This document shows, one piece after another, positions 15,001 to 23,690 of a DNA stretch of 64,000 bases. The notes below the pieces were generated by a model. The model was not told where the DNA came from. It saw nothing but the letters and a program-made list of their open reading frames with translations, and searched no databases. The first letter of the stretch is position 1. Every line of letters begins with the position of its first letter. The stretch is from Bursaphelenchus xylophilus. Taxonomy: Eukaryota > Nematoda > Chromadorea > Rhabditida > Aphelenchoididae. Location: positions 12,333,291-12,397,290 of the forward strand of contig CAJFCV020000001.1 of assembly GCA_904066235.2 (NCBI GenBank), given 5' to 3'. Both the position numbers and the translations under genes were made by a program.

Positions 15001-18000
15001 TCAGCTTTTTTGGAATCAAACTACGCCCACACTGTGCGAAAAACTCTGATATTATACTAGACACCGGTTTTGAAAAAAGAGGAATTAGTGATGACGGAGT
15101 GAATTGACAAGACATACACCATTCGAAAGGTGACCTCCTAAGATTTTAGCATGGCAAGTTTCAGCTTTTTTGGAATCAAACTACGCCCACACTGTGCGAA
15201 AAACTCTGATATTATACTAGACATCGGTTTTGAAAAAAGGTGAATTAGTGATGACGGAGTGAATTGACAAGACATACACCATTCGAAAGGTAACCTCCTA
15301 AGATTTTAGCATGGCAAGTCTCAGCTTTTTTGGAATCAAACTACGCCCACACTGTGCGAAAAACTCTGATATTATACTAGACACCGGTTTTGAAAAAAGA
15401 GGAATTAGTGATGACGGAGTGAATTGACAAGACATACACCATTCGAAAGGTAACCTCCTAAGATTTTAGCATGGCAAGTCTCAGCTTTTTTGGAATCAAA
15501 CTACGCCCACACTGTGCGAAAAACTCTGATATTATACTAGACACCGGTTTTGAAAAAAGAGGAATTAGTGATGACGGAGTGAATTGACAAGACATACACC
15601 ATTCGAAAGGTGACCTCCTAAGATTTTAGCATGGCAAGTTTCAGCTTTTTTGGAATCAAACTACGCCCACACTGTGCGAAAAACTCTGATATTATACTAG
15701 ACATCGGTTTTGAAAAAAGGTGAATTAGTGATGACGGAGTGAATTGACAAGACATACACCATTCGAAAGGTAACCTCCTAAGATTTTAGCATGGCAAGTC
15801 TCAGCTTTTTTGGAATCAAACTACGCCCACACTGTGCGAAAAACTCTGATATTATACTAGACACCGGTTTTAGAAAAAGAGGAATTAGTGATGACGGAGT
15901 GAATTGACAAGACATACACCATTCGAAAGGTGACCTCCTAAGATTTTAGCATGGCAAGTTTCAGCTTTTTTGGAATCAAACTACGCCCACACTGTGCGAA
16001 AAACTCTGATATTATACTAGACATCGGTTTTGAAAAAAGGTGAATTAGTGATGACGGAGTGAATTGACAAGACATACACCATTCGAAAGGTGACCTCCTA
16101 AGATTTTAGCATGGCAAGTTTCAGCTTTTTTGGAATCAAACTACGCCCACACTGTGCGAAAAACTCTGATATTATACTAGACATCGGTTTTGAAAAAAGG
16201 TGAATTAGTGATGACGGAGTGAATTGACAAGACATACACCATTCGAAAGGTAACCTCCTAAGATTTTAGCATGGCAAGTTTCAGCTTTTTTGGAATCAAA
16301 CTACGCCCACACTGTGCGAAAAACTCTGATATTATACTAGACATCGGTTTTGAAAAAAGGTGAATTAGTGATGACGGAGTGAATTGACAAGACATACACC
16401 ATTCGAAAGGTAACCTCCTAAGATTTTAGCATGGCAAGTCTCAGCTTTTTTGGAATCAAACTACGCCCACACTGTGCGAAAAACTCTGATATTATACTAG
16501 ACACCGGTTTTGAAAAAAGAGGAATTAGTGATGACGGAGTGAATTGACAAGACATACACCATTCGAAAGGTGACCTCCTAAGATTTTAGCATGGCAAGTT
16601 TCAGCTTTTTTGGAATCAAACTACGCCCACACTGTGCGAAAAACTCTGATATTATACTAGACATCGGTTTTGAAAAAAGGTGAATTAGTGATGACGGAGT
16701 GAATTGACAAGACATACACCATTCGAAAGGTAACCTCCTAAGATTTTAGCATGGCAAGTCTCAGCTTTTTTGGAATCAAACTACGCCCACACTGTGCGAA
16801 AAACTCTGATATTATACTAGACACCGGTTTTAGAAAAAGAGGAATTAGTGATGACGGAGTGAATTGACAAGACATACACCATTCGAAAGGTGACCTCCTA
16901 AGATTTTAGCATGGCAAGTTTCAGCTTTTTTGGAATCAAACTACGCCCACACTGTGCGAAAAACTCTGATATTATACTAGACATCGGTTTTGAAAAAAGG
17001 TGAATTAGTGATGACGGAGTGAATTGACAAGACATACACCATTCGAAAGGTAACCTCCTAAGATTTTAGCATGGCAAGTCTCAGCTTTTTTGGAATCAAA
17101 CTGCGCCCACACTGTGCGAAAAACTCTGATATTATACTAGACACCGGTTTTGAAAAAAGAGGAATTAGTGATGACGGAGTGAATTGACAAGACATACACC
17201 ATTCGAAAGGTGACCTCCTAAGATTTTAGCATGGCAAGTTTCAGCTTTTTTGGAATCAAACTACGCCCACACTGTGCGAAAAACTCTGATATTATACTAG
17301 ACATCGGTTTTGAAAAAAGGTGAATTAGTGATGACGGAGTGAATTGACAAGACATACACCATTCGAAAGGTAACCTCCTAAGATTTTAGCATGGCAAGTC
17401 TCAGCTTTTTTGGAATCAAACTACGCCCACACTGGGCGAAAAACTCTGATATTATACTAGACATCAGTTTGAAAAAAAGTGAATTAGTGATGACGGAGTG
17501 AATTGACAAGACATACACCATTCGAAAGGTAACCTCCTAAGATTTTAGCATGGCAAGTGTCAGCTTTTTTGGAACCAAACTACGCCCACACTGGGCGAAA
17601 AACTCTGATATTATACTAGACACCGGTTTTGAAAAAAGGTGAATTAGTGATGACGGAGTGAATTGACAAGACATACACCATTCGAAAGGTAACCTCCTAA
17701 GATTTTAGCATGGCAAGTCTCAGCTTTTTTGGAATCAAACTACGCCCACACTGGGCGAAAAACTCTGATATTATACTAGACATCAGTTTGAAAAAAAGTG
17801 AATTAGTGATGACGGAGTGAATTGACAAGACATACACCATTCGAAAGGTGACCTCCTAGGATTTTAGCATGGCAAGTTTCAGCTTTTTTGGAATCAAACT
17901 ACGCCCACACTGTGCGAAAAACTCTGATATTATACTAGACACCGGTTTTGAAAAAAGAGGAATTAGTGATGACGGAGTGAATTGACAAGACATACACCAT

Positions 18001-19680
18001 TCGAAAGGTAACCTCCTAAGATTTTAGCATGGCGAGTTTCAGCTTTTTTGGAATCAAACTACGCCCACATTGTGCGAAAAACTCTGATATTATACTAGAC
18101 ACCGGTTTTGAAAAAAGAGGAATTAGTGATGACGGAGTGAATTGACAAGACATACACCATTCGAAAGGTAACCTCCTAAGATTTTAGCATGGCGAGTTTC
18201 AGCTTTTTTGGAATCAAACTACGCCCACACTGTGCGAAAAACTCTGATATTATACTAGACACCGGTTTTGAAAAAAGAGGAATTAGTGATGACGGAGTGA
18301 ATTGACAAGACATACACCATTCGAAAGGTAACCTCCTAAGATTTTAGCATGGCAAGTCTCAGCTTTTTTGGAATCAAACTACGCCCACACTGTGCGAAAA
18401 ACTCTGATATTATACTAGACACCGGTTTTGAAAAAAGAGGAATTAGTGATGACGGAGTGAATTGACAAGACATACACCATTCGAAAGGTGACCTCCTAAG
18501 ATTTTAGCATGGCAAGTTTCAGCTTTTTTGGAATCAAACTACGCCCACACTGTGCGAAAAACTCTGATATTATACTAGACATCGGTTTTGAAAAAAGGTG
18601 AATTAGTGATGACGGAGTGAATTGACAAGACATACACCATTCGAAAGGTAACCTCCTAAGATTTTAGCATGGCAAGTCTCAGCTTTTTTGGAATCAAACT
18701 GCGCCCACACTGTGCGAAAAACTCTGATATTATACTAGACACCGGTTTTGAAAAAAGGTGAATTAGTGATGACGGAGTGAATTGACAAGACATACACCAT
18801 TCGAAAGGTAACCTCCTAAGATTTTAGCATGGCAAGTCTCAGCTTTTTTGGAATCAAACTACGCCCACACTGGGCGAAAAACTCTGATATTATACTAGAC
18901 ATCAGTTTGAAAAAAAGTGAATTAGTGATGACGGAGTGAATTGACAAGACATACACCATTCGAAAGGTAACCTCCTAAGATTTTAGCATGGCAAGTGTCA
19001 GCTTTTTTGGAACCAAACTACGCCCACACTGGGCGAAAAACTCTGATATTATACTAGACACCGGTTTTGAAAAAAGGTGAATTAGTGATGACGGAGTGAA
19101 TTGACAAGACATACACCATTCGAAAGGTAACCTCCTAAGATTTTAGCATGGCAAGTCTCAGCTTTTTTGGAATCAAACTACGCCCACACTGGGCGAAAAA
19201 CTGATATTATACTAGACATCAGTTTGAAAAAAAGTGAATTAGTGATGACGGAGTGAATTGACAAGACATACACCATTCGAAAGGTGACCTCCTAAGATTT
19301 TAGCATGGCAAGTTTCAGCTTTTTTGGAATCAAACTACGCCCACACTGTGCGAAAAACTCTGATATTATACTAGACACCGGTTTTGAAAAAAGAGGAATT
19401 AGTGATGACGGAGTGAATTGACAAGACATACACCATTCGAAAGGTAACCTCCTAAGATTTTAGCATGGCGAGTTTCAGCTTTTTTGGAATCAAACTACGC
19501 CCACATTGTGCGAAAAACTCTGATATTATACTAGACACCGGTTTTGAAAAAAGAGGAATTAGTGATGACGGAGTGAATTGACAAGACATACACCATTCGA
19601 AAGGTAACCTCCTAAGATTTTAGCATGGCGAGTTTCAGCTTTTTTGGAATCAAACTACGCCCACATTGTGCGAAAAACTC
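1..19680. repeat. 160-bp tandem satellite array, main block
   Basis: About 123 head-to-tail copies of a roughly 160-bp monomer (159-161 bp, mostly from changes in the A-run after GGTTTTG). The array starts in mid-array at base 1, so its left end is outside the window. Copies differ at a few recurrent positions: CACCGG or CATCGG or CATCAG, AAAGAGG or AAAGGTG or AAAGTG, GGTGACC or GGTAACC, AGTCTC or AGTTTC or AGTGTC, and TGGGCG or TGTGCG. These variants form blocks and higher-order repeats, notably an alternating two-monomer unit of about 320 bp around 13900-17400. No long ORF spans monomers. The monomer is close to nucleosomal length. It is likely constitutive heterochromatin or a satellite block, but no function can be read from sequence. 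Confidence 0.97.
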
Positions 19681-20055
19681 AATGGTGCAGGACCGCACCG
19701 GACCTCGGGCTGGGTCCCGCCGCGAGACCTAACGCACCGTTGGAAAGTCAAGGAACGTGAGAGAATGGAATTCAGTGAGAAGGGAAGGATCCGGAGAGTC
19801 GAGTGGCGGTCGGTTGGATTCGGACAATAGGACAGATTGACGAACGGCTGGCAAGGATAGTTCCGCCAGCCGGCACTTTGGTTTTACCTATTTTGATATT
19901 TACGTGATTGTATCGACCCTTCCTCTGGATAAACGGGTTCATATTTATTATTGGTGTTGTTTTATTCCTTTGGATAGTTCCGCTGCGATATTTGGGAATT
20001 TGGTGTGGCTTTCGGGGACTCCGTGAACTCTTATCGGGAGGACCTTTGAACCACT
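19681..20055 (+). repeat. 5' LTR
   Basis: Direct repeat of 23314-23690. It starts AATGGTGCAGG and ends GAACCACT; a TGGT...ACCA inverted terminal pair sits two bases inside the ends. It carries the promoter by analogy with the family. It has an antisense open frame that is mirrored in the other LTR and looks non-coding. Confidence 0.93.
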
Positions 20056-20073
20056 TGGCGACCACGCAGTCGA
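20056..20073 (+). other. Primer binding site candidate
   Basis: TGGCGACCACGCAGTCGA begins exactly at the 3' border of the 5' LTR. TGG is the complement of a tRNA CCA end, which is the usual start of a primer binding site. Which tRNA matches cannot be told without the host tRNA set. Confidence 0.7.
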
Positions 20074-20108
20074 CAACACTTTGGCGACGAAGATCGATTG
20101 GCTTTTAG

Positions 20109-20140
20109 GTAAGTTTTTATTGTTTTTGGTTGCATTTTAG
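20109..20140 (+). other. Candidate short leader intron of the LTR element
   Basis: A canonical GTAAGTTTTT donor and a TTGCATTTTAG acceptor 32 bp apart lie just downstream of the primer binding site. The size is very short but possible for nematode introns. Splicing here is inference only. Confidence 0.35.
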
Positions 20141-20188
20141 GCTTGCTTGGCAGAGATCAGATAGTCCGACGTAAAACTCGGTTATCTG

Positions 20189-20571
20189 CAAGAGAATTCA
20201 CGTGGATTCTCTTGGGGTAAAAGAAGAATTACCCAAAAATCTCTGATACTCTCGATCTAAAAAATCGTAGAGATTACCTCGGAAGGACAAGAAAGAATCC
20301 TGACGAGAGCGGAGTTGACCCGAAGGAAGTTAAGGGCTCTCCAAGTCGATTCTCACCTCAAGAAACCAGGTGGAATCGAAGTGGGACTCACTGATTGAGA
20401 AACCCACTCTTGTGCTACCTAACGAAGAATAGGTCAGCGCAAGCCAACGCTGTCTCGAAGGAAAGTAAGAGCAGAGTTGTAAAAACAGATCAATACTAAA
20501 GATCTGTGTGGTAAAAGAAGAGTTACCACTTTACAGACGGTTTCGATCGGAGAATTATCGAAATACGTCTG
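20189..20571 (+). promoter_or_regulatory. Highly structured leader with two repeated stem-loop modules
   Basis: A chain of stem-loops occupies the untranslated leader. Module 1 is a hairpin CAAGAGAAT/ATTCTCTTG (20189-20214), then GGTAAAAGAAGAATTACC (20216-20233), itself a GGTAA/TTACC hairpin, then AATCTCT/AGAGATT (20238-20275). Module 2 repeats the layout: ACAGATC/GATCTGT (20485-20507), then GTGGTAA...TTACCAC around the same AAAGAAGAG loop (20508-20529), then CAGACG/CGTCTG (20534-20571). Between them are further stems GATTC(T)CACCT/AGGTGGAATC and AGTGGG/CCCACT. The middle hairpin is conserved in sequence while the flanking stems keep only pairing. This would suit a packaging, dimerisation or translation signal; the role is inference. 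Confidence 0.55.
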
Positions 20572-20954
20572 GAGGCAAGTGTAATATCAGAAGTATTGCC
20601 ATACTCGAATTCATTGACAAATTCGAGTTATTATAGCTGCATCCAAGCTTTTCGAGCAGCGTGAGACGAATTTTTCACGGTAACTATCAGGGAATTTGCG
20701 AGAATTTTGTGATTTGATATTGTTTTAGGTATCAAATCGGAATTGTTTGAGAAAGTTTTTGAAAATTGTATTTGCTTTGAAACTTTGTGTTGTCTTGTCA
20801 AGAGTTTCGTGTAGTACGTGTTCGTATATAATTTGCGTGATTGCGTTCGTGATCTCCGCGAATTCGTTGATCTAATTCTACTCTTTGCAGAATCGGAGAC
20901 TCGAGTTGCCAGGAACCACAACTCCAGCCCAGAACCTCGACAAGTGGAAGTGAA

Positions 20955-20989
20955 GTGAGTTCTTTTTGAATTAGTGCCTTGTCATTTAG
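20955..20989 (+). other. Candidate 35-bp intron just before the gag start
   Basis: GTGAGTTCTTTTTG...GTCATTTAG lies 6 bp upstream of the gag ATG. Donor and acceptor fit nematode consensus and the acceptor is placed to set the first ATG. Not tested by transcripts. Confidence 0.3.
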
Positions 20990-20995
20990 AAAAGA

Positions 20996-21976
20996 ATGGA
21001 ACACGGGGATAGCAAAGGGGGTGGAAATGAGGTCATGGAAGACATATTAAAATTCATGAAAGAGCAGAGGGAAAAATCGGATAGGACCTTGATCGAGGTA
21101 CAAAAACAAGCTGAGGAAGATAGAAAGAAAATAGAAGAGTTATCTCAAGCTGTTCAAGCTTTATTAGCGCAAAGCGAAGTAAAGCAACCACAAGACGAGA
21201 GTATTTCTGTTGCGCCGCGCCTAGAGAGTCCGCCGACTAGAAGCGGGGGATCAGTTGCCGATCTTATGTTCATAGAGATGAGGCTTCCCGCGTTGACGGG
21301 GAAGGAGAAACAAAGCGAAGTTGTCAGTTTCTTCTACAAATTTCGCGCGGGGACTGTAAATCACACCACGCAAGAAAGGAGGGATCTTCTTGAAGCCAAA
21401 GTAGCGGGAAAAGCAGCTTGGTTGTGGGAACACACGAGCATGGCTTCGGAGAGTAGTGACTTCGATCAAAATCTAGCTGAATTTGAGAATGAGCTGAAAA
21501 GTAGAGCAGCAGATCATAAGGACTGGGCTTCGATTTATCTCAAACCTTTCATCCGTGAGAACAATATGTCTATCCGCGAATATGCTGATCAGATAAGCGA
21601 CATCACTATCAGAGCATTTGCTGGCGCACCTAAACACATACTCGAAAAGCATTTGATCTCGAAGTTTATGGCTGGGTTAAATCATAGAGAAGCTAGCATC
21701 GCACTCGCCGCGGAATTGCATAAAAACCTCCCCTTCGAAGAGATGGTCAAGATTGCCACCAATGTGTATGAATACAACAAAGGAAACTGGTATCAACCCC
21801 AGCAAAATCCATCATTTGAAGCTGAGGATTTCTTAAAAAGTCATGCTCCAGCGCATCTAAGTGCCTTTTGGATCGGTCCGTCTCAAAATAATCGACCAAT
21901 TCCTCAACCAACGGTTGAAAACGTAGGTCCATTTGCAAACCAGCATGAGGATTTTCACCTACCCGGCCTGCAATAA
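20996..21976 (+). CDS. Gag-like capsid protein of the LTR element
   Basis: 326 codons from the ATG at 20996. Residues about 1-60 are charged with a predicted coiled coil (EEDRKKIEELSQAVQALLAQ). The middle, about residues 90-260, looks like a retrotransposon Gag capsid domain: a LPALTG...F..KFRAGT start, then KVAGKAAWLWEHT, then a helical stretch ending in LISKFMAGLN and a conserved-looking IATNVYEYNKG. Such proteins assemble the virus-like particle and bind element RNA. No zinc knuckle is in this frame; it lies in the minus-one frame immediately downstream (see the next feature). The frame is undamaged over its length, in keeping with a recent insertion. Family assignment is by pattern only. 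Confidence 0.75.
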   Translation: MEHGDSKGGGNEVMEDILKFMKEQREKSDRTLIEVQKQAEEDRKKIEELSQAVQALLAQSEVKQPQDESISVAPRLESPPTRSGGSVADLMFIEMRLPALTGKEKQSEVVSFFYKFRAGTVNHTTQERRDLLEAKVAGKAAWLWEHTSMASESSDFDQNLAEFENELKSRAADHKDWASIYLKPFIRENNMSIREYADQISDITIRAFAGAPKHILEKHLISKFMAGLNHREASIALAAELHKNLPFEEMVKIATNVYEYNKGNWYQPQQNPSFEAEDFLKSHAPAHLSAFWIGPSQNNRPIPQPTVENVGPFANQHEDFHLPGLQ

Positions 21977-23085
21977 ATTCGCGCAAGCCAGAGTCGGGTG
22001 AATCCATCAGCAGTTGTAAAGCGCGATTATTTTGTCAGTATTGCAATGGAGGAGAACATTTAGAGAAGGATTGTCACAAACGGAAGGATTATTTGAAACA
22101 GCTCAGAGAGAAGGCATTAGCAGCTCGGGTAAATTATAAAGCGAATAGAGGATCTTCAATCAATCCGCAAATCATCTCAGCTGGTCCAGTGGAGCAAGAA
22201 CCACAGGAGAATTCGGAAGTTAAAATTACGGCAAGCTGCACGATAAACGAAATTGAGAGTCTGAGAGAAAAACCCGAAGTGAAATCACGTCAGGAACCTT
22301 TTACATGCTCAAATCTTGAGGAATCGAGTACACGTAACGATGAACTCGAATCCGGAGATCTCGAGACATTATTCGCTGAGCCCGAGATTTCACGTCTACC
22401 CTCAAAAGTCCACCAACAGACAGACTACACATTGGAGTTGTCAAAATCCGCGTTCATGAGTTGGAAACACGAGAAGAAGGGGATAATTCCGAGTTTTGAG
22501 GAGATCATAGATAATTCCGTCTTCGAAAAATGGTTTAGTACTACGGCTCTTGAGATCAAAGACCCGAAAGTCAATGTTGACAGCCCGAAGGAAGATGCTT
22601 TCGAGAGTTTTGAGAAGAGAAATGAACTTTTCGCAAAAATTGTGCCAAGAGTCAAATATTCCGATCAAAATATTCAAATTCCTGGTAATTGCCTATATGA
22701 TAATATGTTTCTGAAGTCATTTCTTCCTGCTAAAGGCTGCAAATTTAAGTTCTTGGAGGAAAATCACAGTTTCAATGGTGATTTCGACAAGAACAACTTG
22801 ATAGAATGGTCGTATTCCTCGCGAATTGAAGGAAAAGGAACCAAGTTTAAATGCTCGGAGGTTTACGTCATCAATGCGACTAACTTGATCGTAAATTGCT
22901 ATTTTAGTGTGGAAATACCGTATTTTGTTGTAGCGTGTAGTATAATTTTAAAGGTATTTCAATTTTTGATTCGTAAATTCACTATTTACTTATTTTGTTC
23001 CGGTAAAACATCAACTCGTACCTTATTTTTAGATAAATTTCAGGATCCCATAAAATATCCTGAAAACCCGGAACTTACTTTTTGA
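21949..23085 (+). CDS. Second ORF: CCHC zinc knuckle followed by an unrecognised domain
   Basis: This frame is open from 21949 to the TGA at 23083-23085 and overlaps the 3' end of gag by 28 bp in the -1 frame. It has no good ATG near its start, so a -1 ribosomal shift, splicing or a mutation must explain its expression. A CX2CX4HX4C zinc knuckle is encoded at 22033-22074, the usual nucleocapsid motif. The next 200 or so residues are acidic and low in recognisable motifs. The C-terminal part has cysteines and one long hydrophobic stretch (around FVVACSIILKVFQFLI, about 22925-22970) that could be a membrane segment. No protease, reverse transcriptase or integrase motif is visible. It may be a gag extension plus captured or degenerate sequence. 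Confidence 0.6.
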   Translation, partial: GFSPTRPAINSRKPESGESISSCKARLFCQYCNGGEHLEKDCHKRKDYLKQLREKALAARVNYKANRGSSINPQIISAGPVEQEPQENSEVKITASCTINEIESLREKPEVKSRQEPFTCSNLEESSTRNDELESGDLETLFAEPEISRLPSKVHQQTDYTLELSKSAFMSWKHEKKGIIPSFEEIIDNSVFEKWFSTTALEIKDPKVNVDSPKEDAFESFEKRNELFAKIVPRVKYSDQNIQIPGNCLYDNMFLKSFLPAKGCKFKFLEENHSFNGDFDKNNLIEWSYSSRIEGKGTKFKCSEVYVINATNLIVNCYFSVEIPYFVVACSIILKVFQFLIRKFTIYLFCSGKTSTRTLFLDKFQDPIKYPENPELTF

Positions 23086-23301
23086 AGTCGAGGACGACTT
23101 CAGATGTTTAGGGGGGAGCTTGGGGGTTATTTAGGATATTTTAGGGATTTTTAGGGACTTTTATTCACTTGTAATCACTTTTAATTTCAGACTTCGACTA
23201 CATTCACCAATACCAAACCAGATCGGACAAGCCCCAGGAGAAACCAATCAACTTCCCCAACGGCGCTTCGACTTCACTGACATCGGGGACGATGCCAACT
23301 T

Positions 23302-23313
23302 GGTGAGGGGGCG
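23302..23313 (+). other. Polypurine-tract candidate
   Basis: GGTGAGGGGGCG lies directly against the 3' LTR, the position from which plus-strand synthesis is primed in LTR elements. One pyrimidine and a C near the border make it imperfect. Confidence 0.6.
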
Positions 23314-23690
23314 AATGGTGCAGGACCGCACCGGACCTCGGGCTGGGTCCCGCCGCGAGACCTAACGCACCGTTGGAAAGTCAAGGAACGTGAGAGAATG
23401 GAATTCAGTGAGAAGGGAAGGATCCGGAGAGTCGAGTGGCGGTCGGTTGGATTCGGACAATAGGACAGATTGACGAACGGCTGGCAAGGATAGTTCCGCC
23501 AGCCGGCACTTTGGTTTTACCTATTTTGATATTTACGTGATTGTATCGACCCTTCCTCTGGATAAACGGGTTCATATTTATTATTGGTGTTGTTTTATTC
23601 CTTTGGATAGTTCCGCTGGGATATTTGGGAATTTGGTGTGGCTTTCGGGGACTCCATTGAACTCCTATCAGGGAGGACCTTTGAACCACT
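23314..23690 (+). repeat. 3' LTR
   Basis: Direct copy of 19681-20055 with about five differences: GCTGCG to GCTGGG, CCGTGAACT to CCATTGAACT, CTTATCGGG to CCTATCAGGG. The satellite resumes at the next base with ACTCTGATATT. Confidence 0.93.

Larger units (their letters stand above)
19681..23690 (+). mobile_element. LTR retrotransposon inserted in the satellite, apparently non-autonomous
   Basis: The element is 4010 bp with 375-bp and 377-bp LTRs, a primer-binding-site-like TGG just after the 5' LTR, a purine-rich tract just before the 3' LTR, a gag-like ORF and a CCHC zinc knuckle. The satellite tetranucleotide ACTC is duplicated on both sides (19677-19680 and 23691-23694), and satellite phase resumes after the insertion. 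The LTRs differ at only about five positions, so the insertion is recent. I see no reverse transcriptase, RNase H, protease or integrase motif in any frame, and the span between gag and 3' LTR is too short for a full pol. It would need pol proteins supplied in trans. Gag style and the 4-bp duplication fit a Ty3/gypsy-type element, but that placement is inference. Confidence 0.93.

Noticed and set aside
1..19680. CRISPR-like array
   Set aside because: Whole 160-bp units repeat with no unique spacers; this is a tandem satellite.
19772..20065. Minus-strand ORF in the LTR as a gene
   Set aside because: The same antisense frame appears in the other LTR because the LTRs are direct copies; no motif and no promoter evidence.
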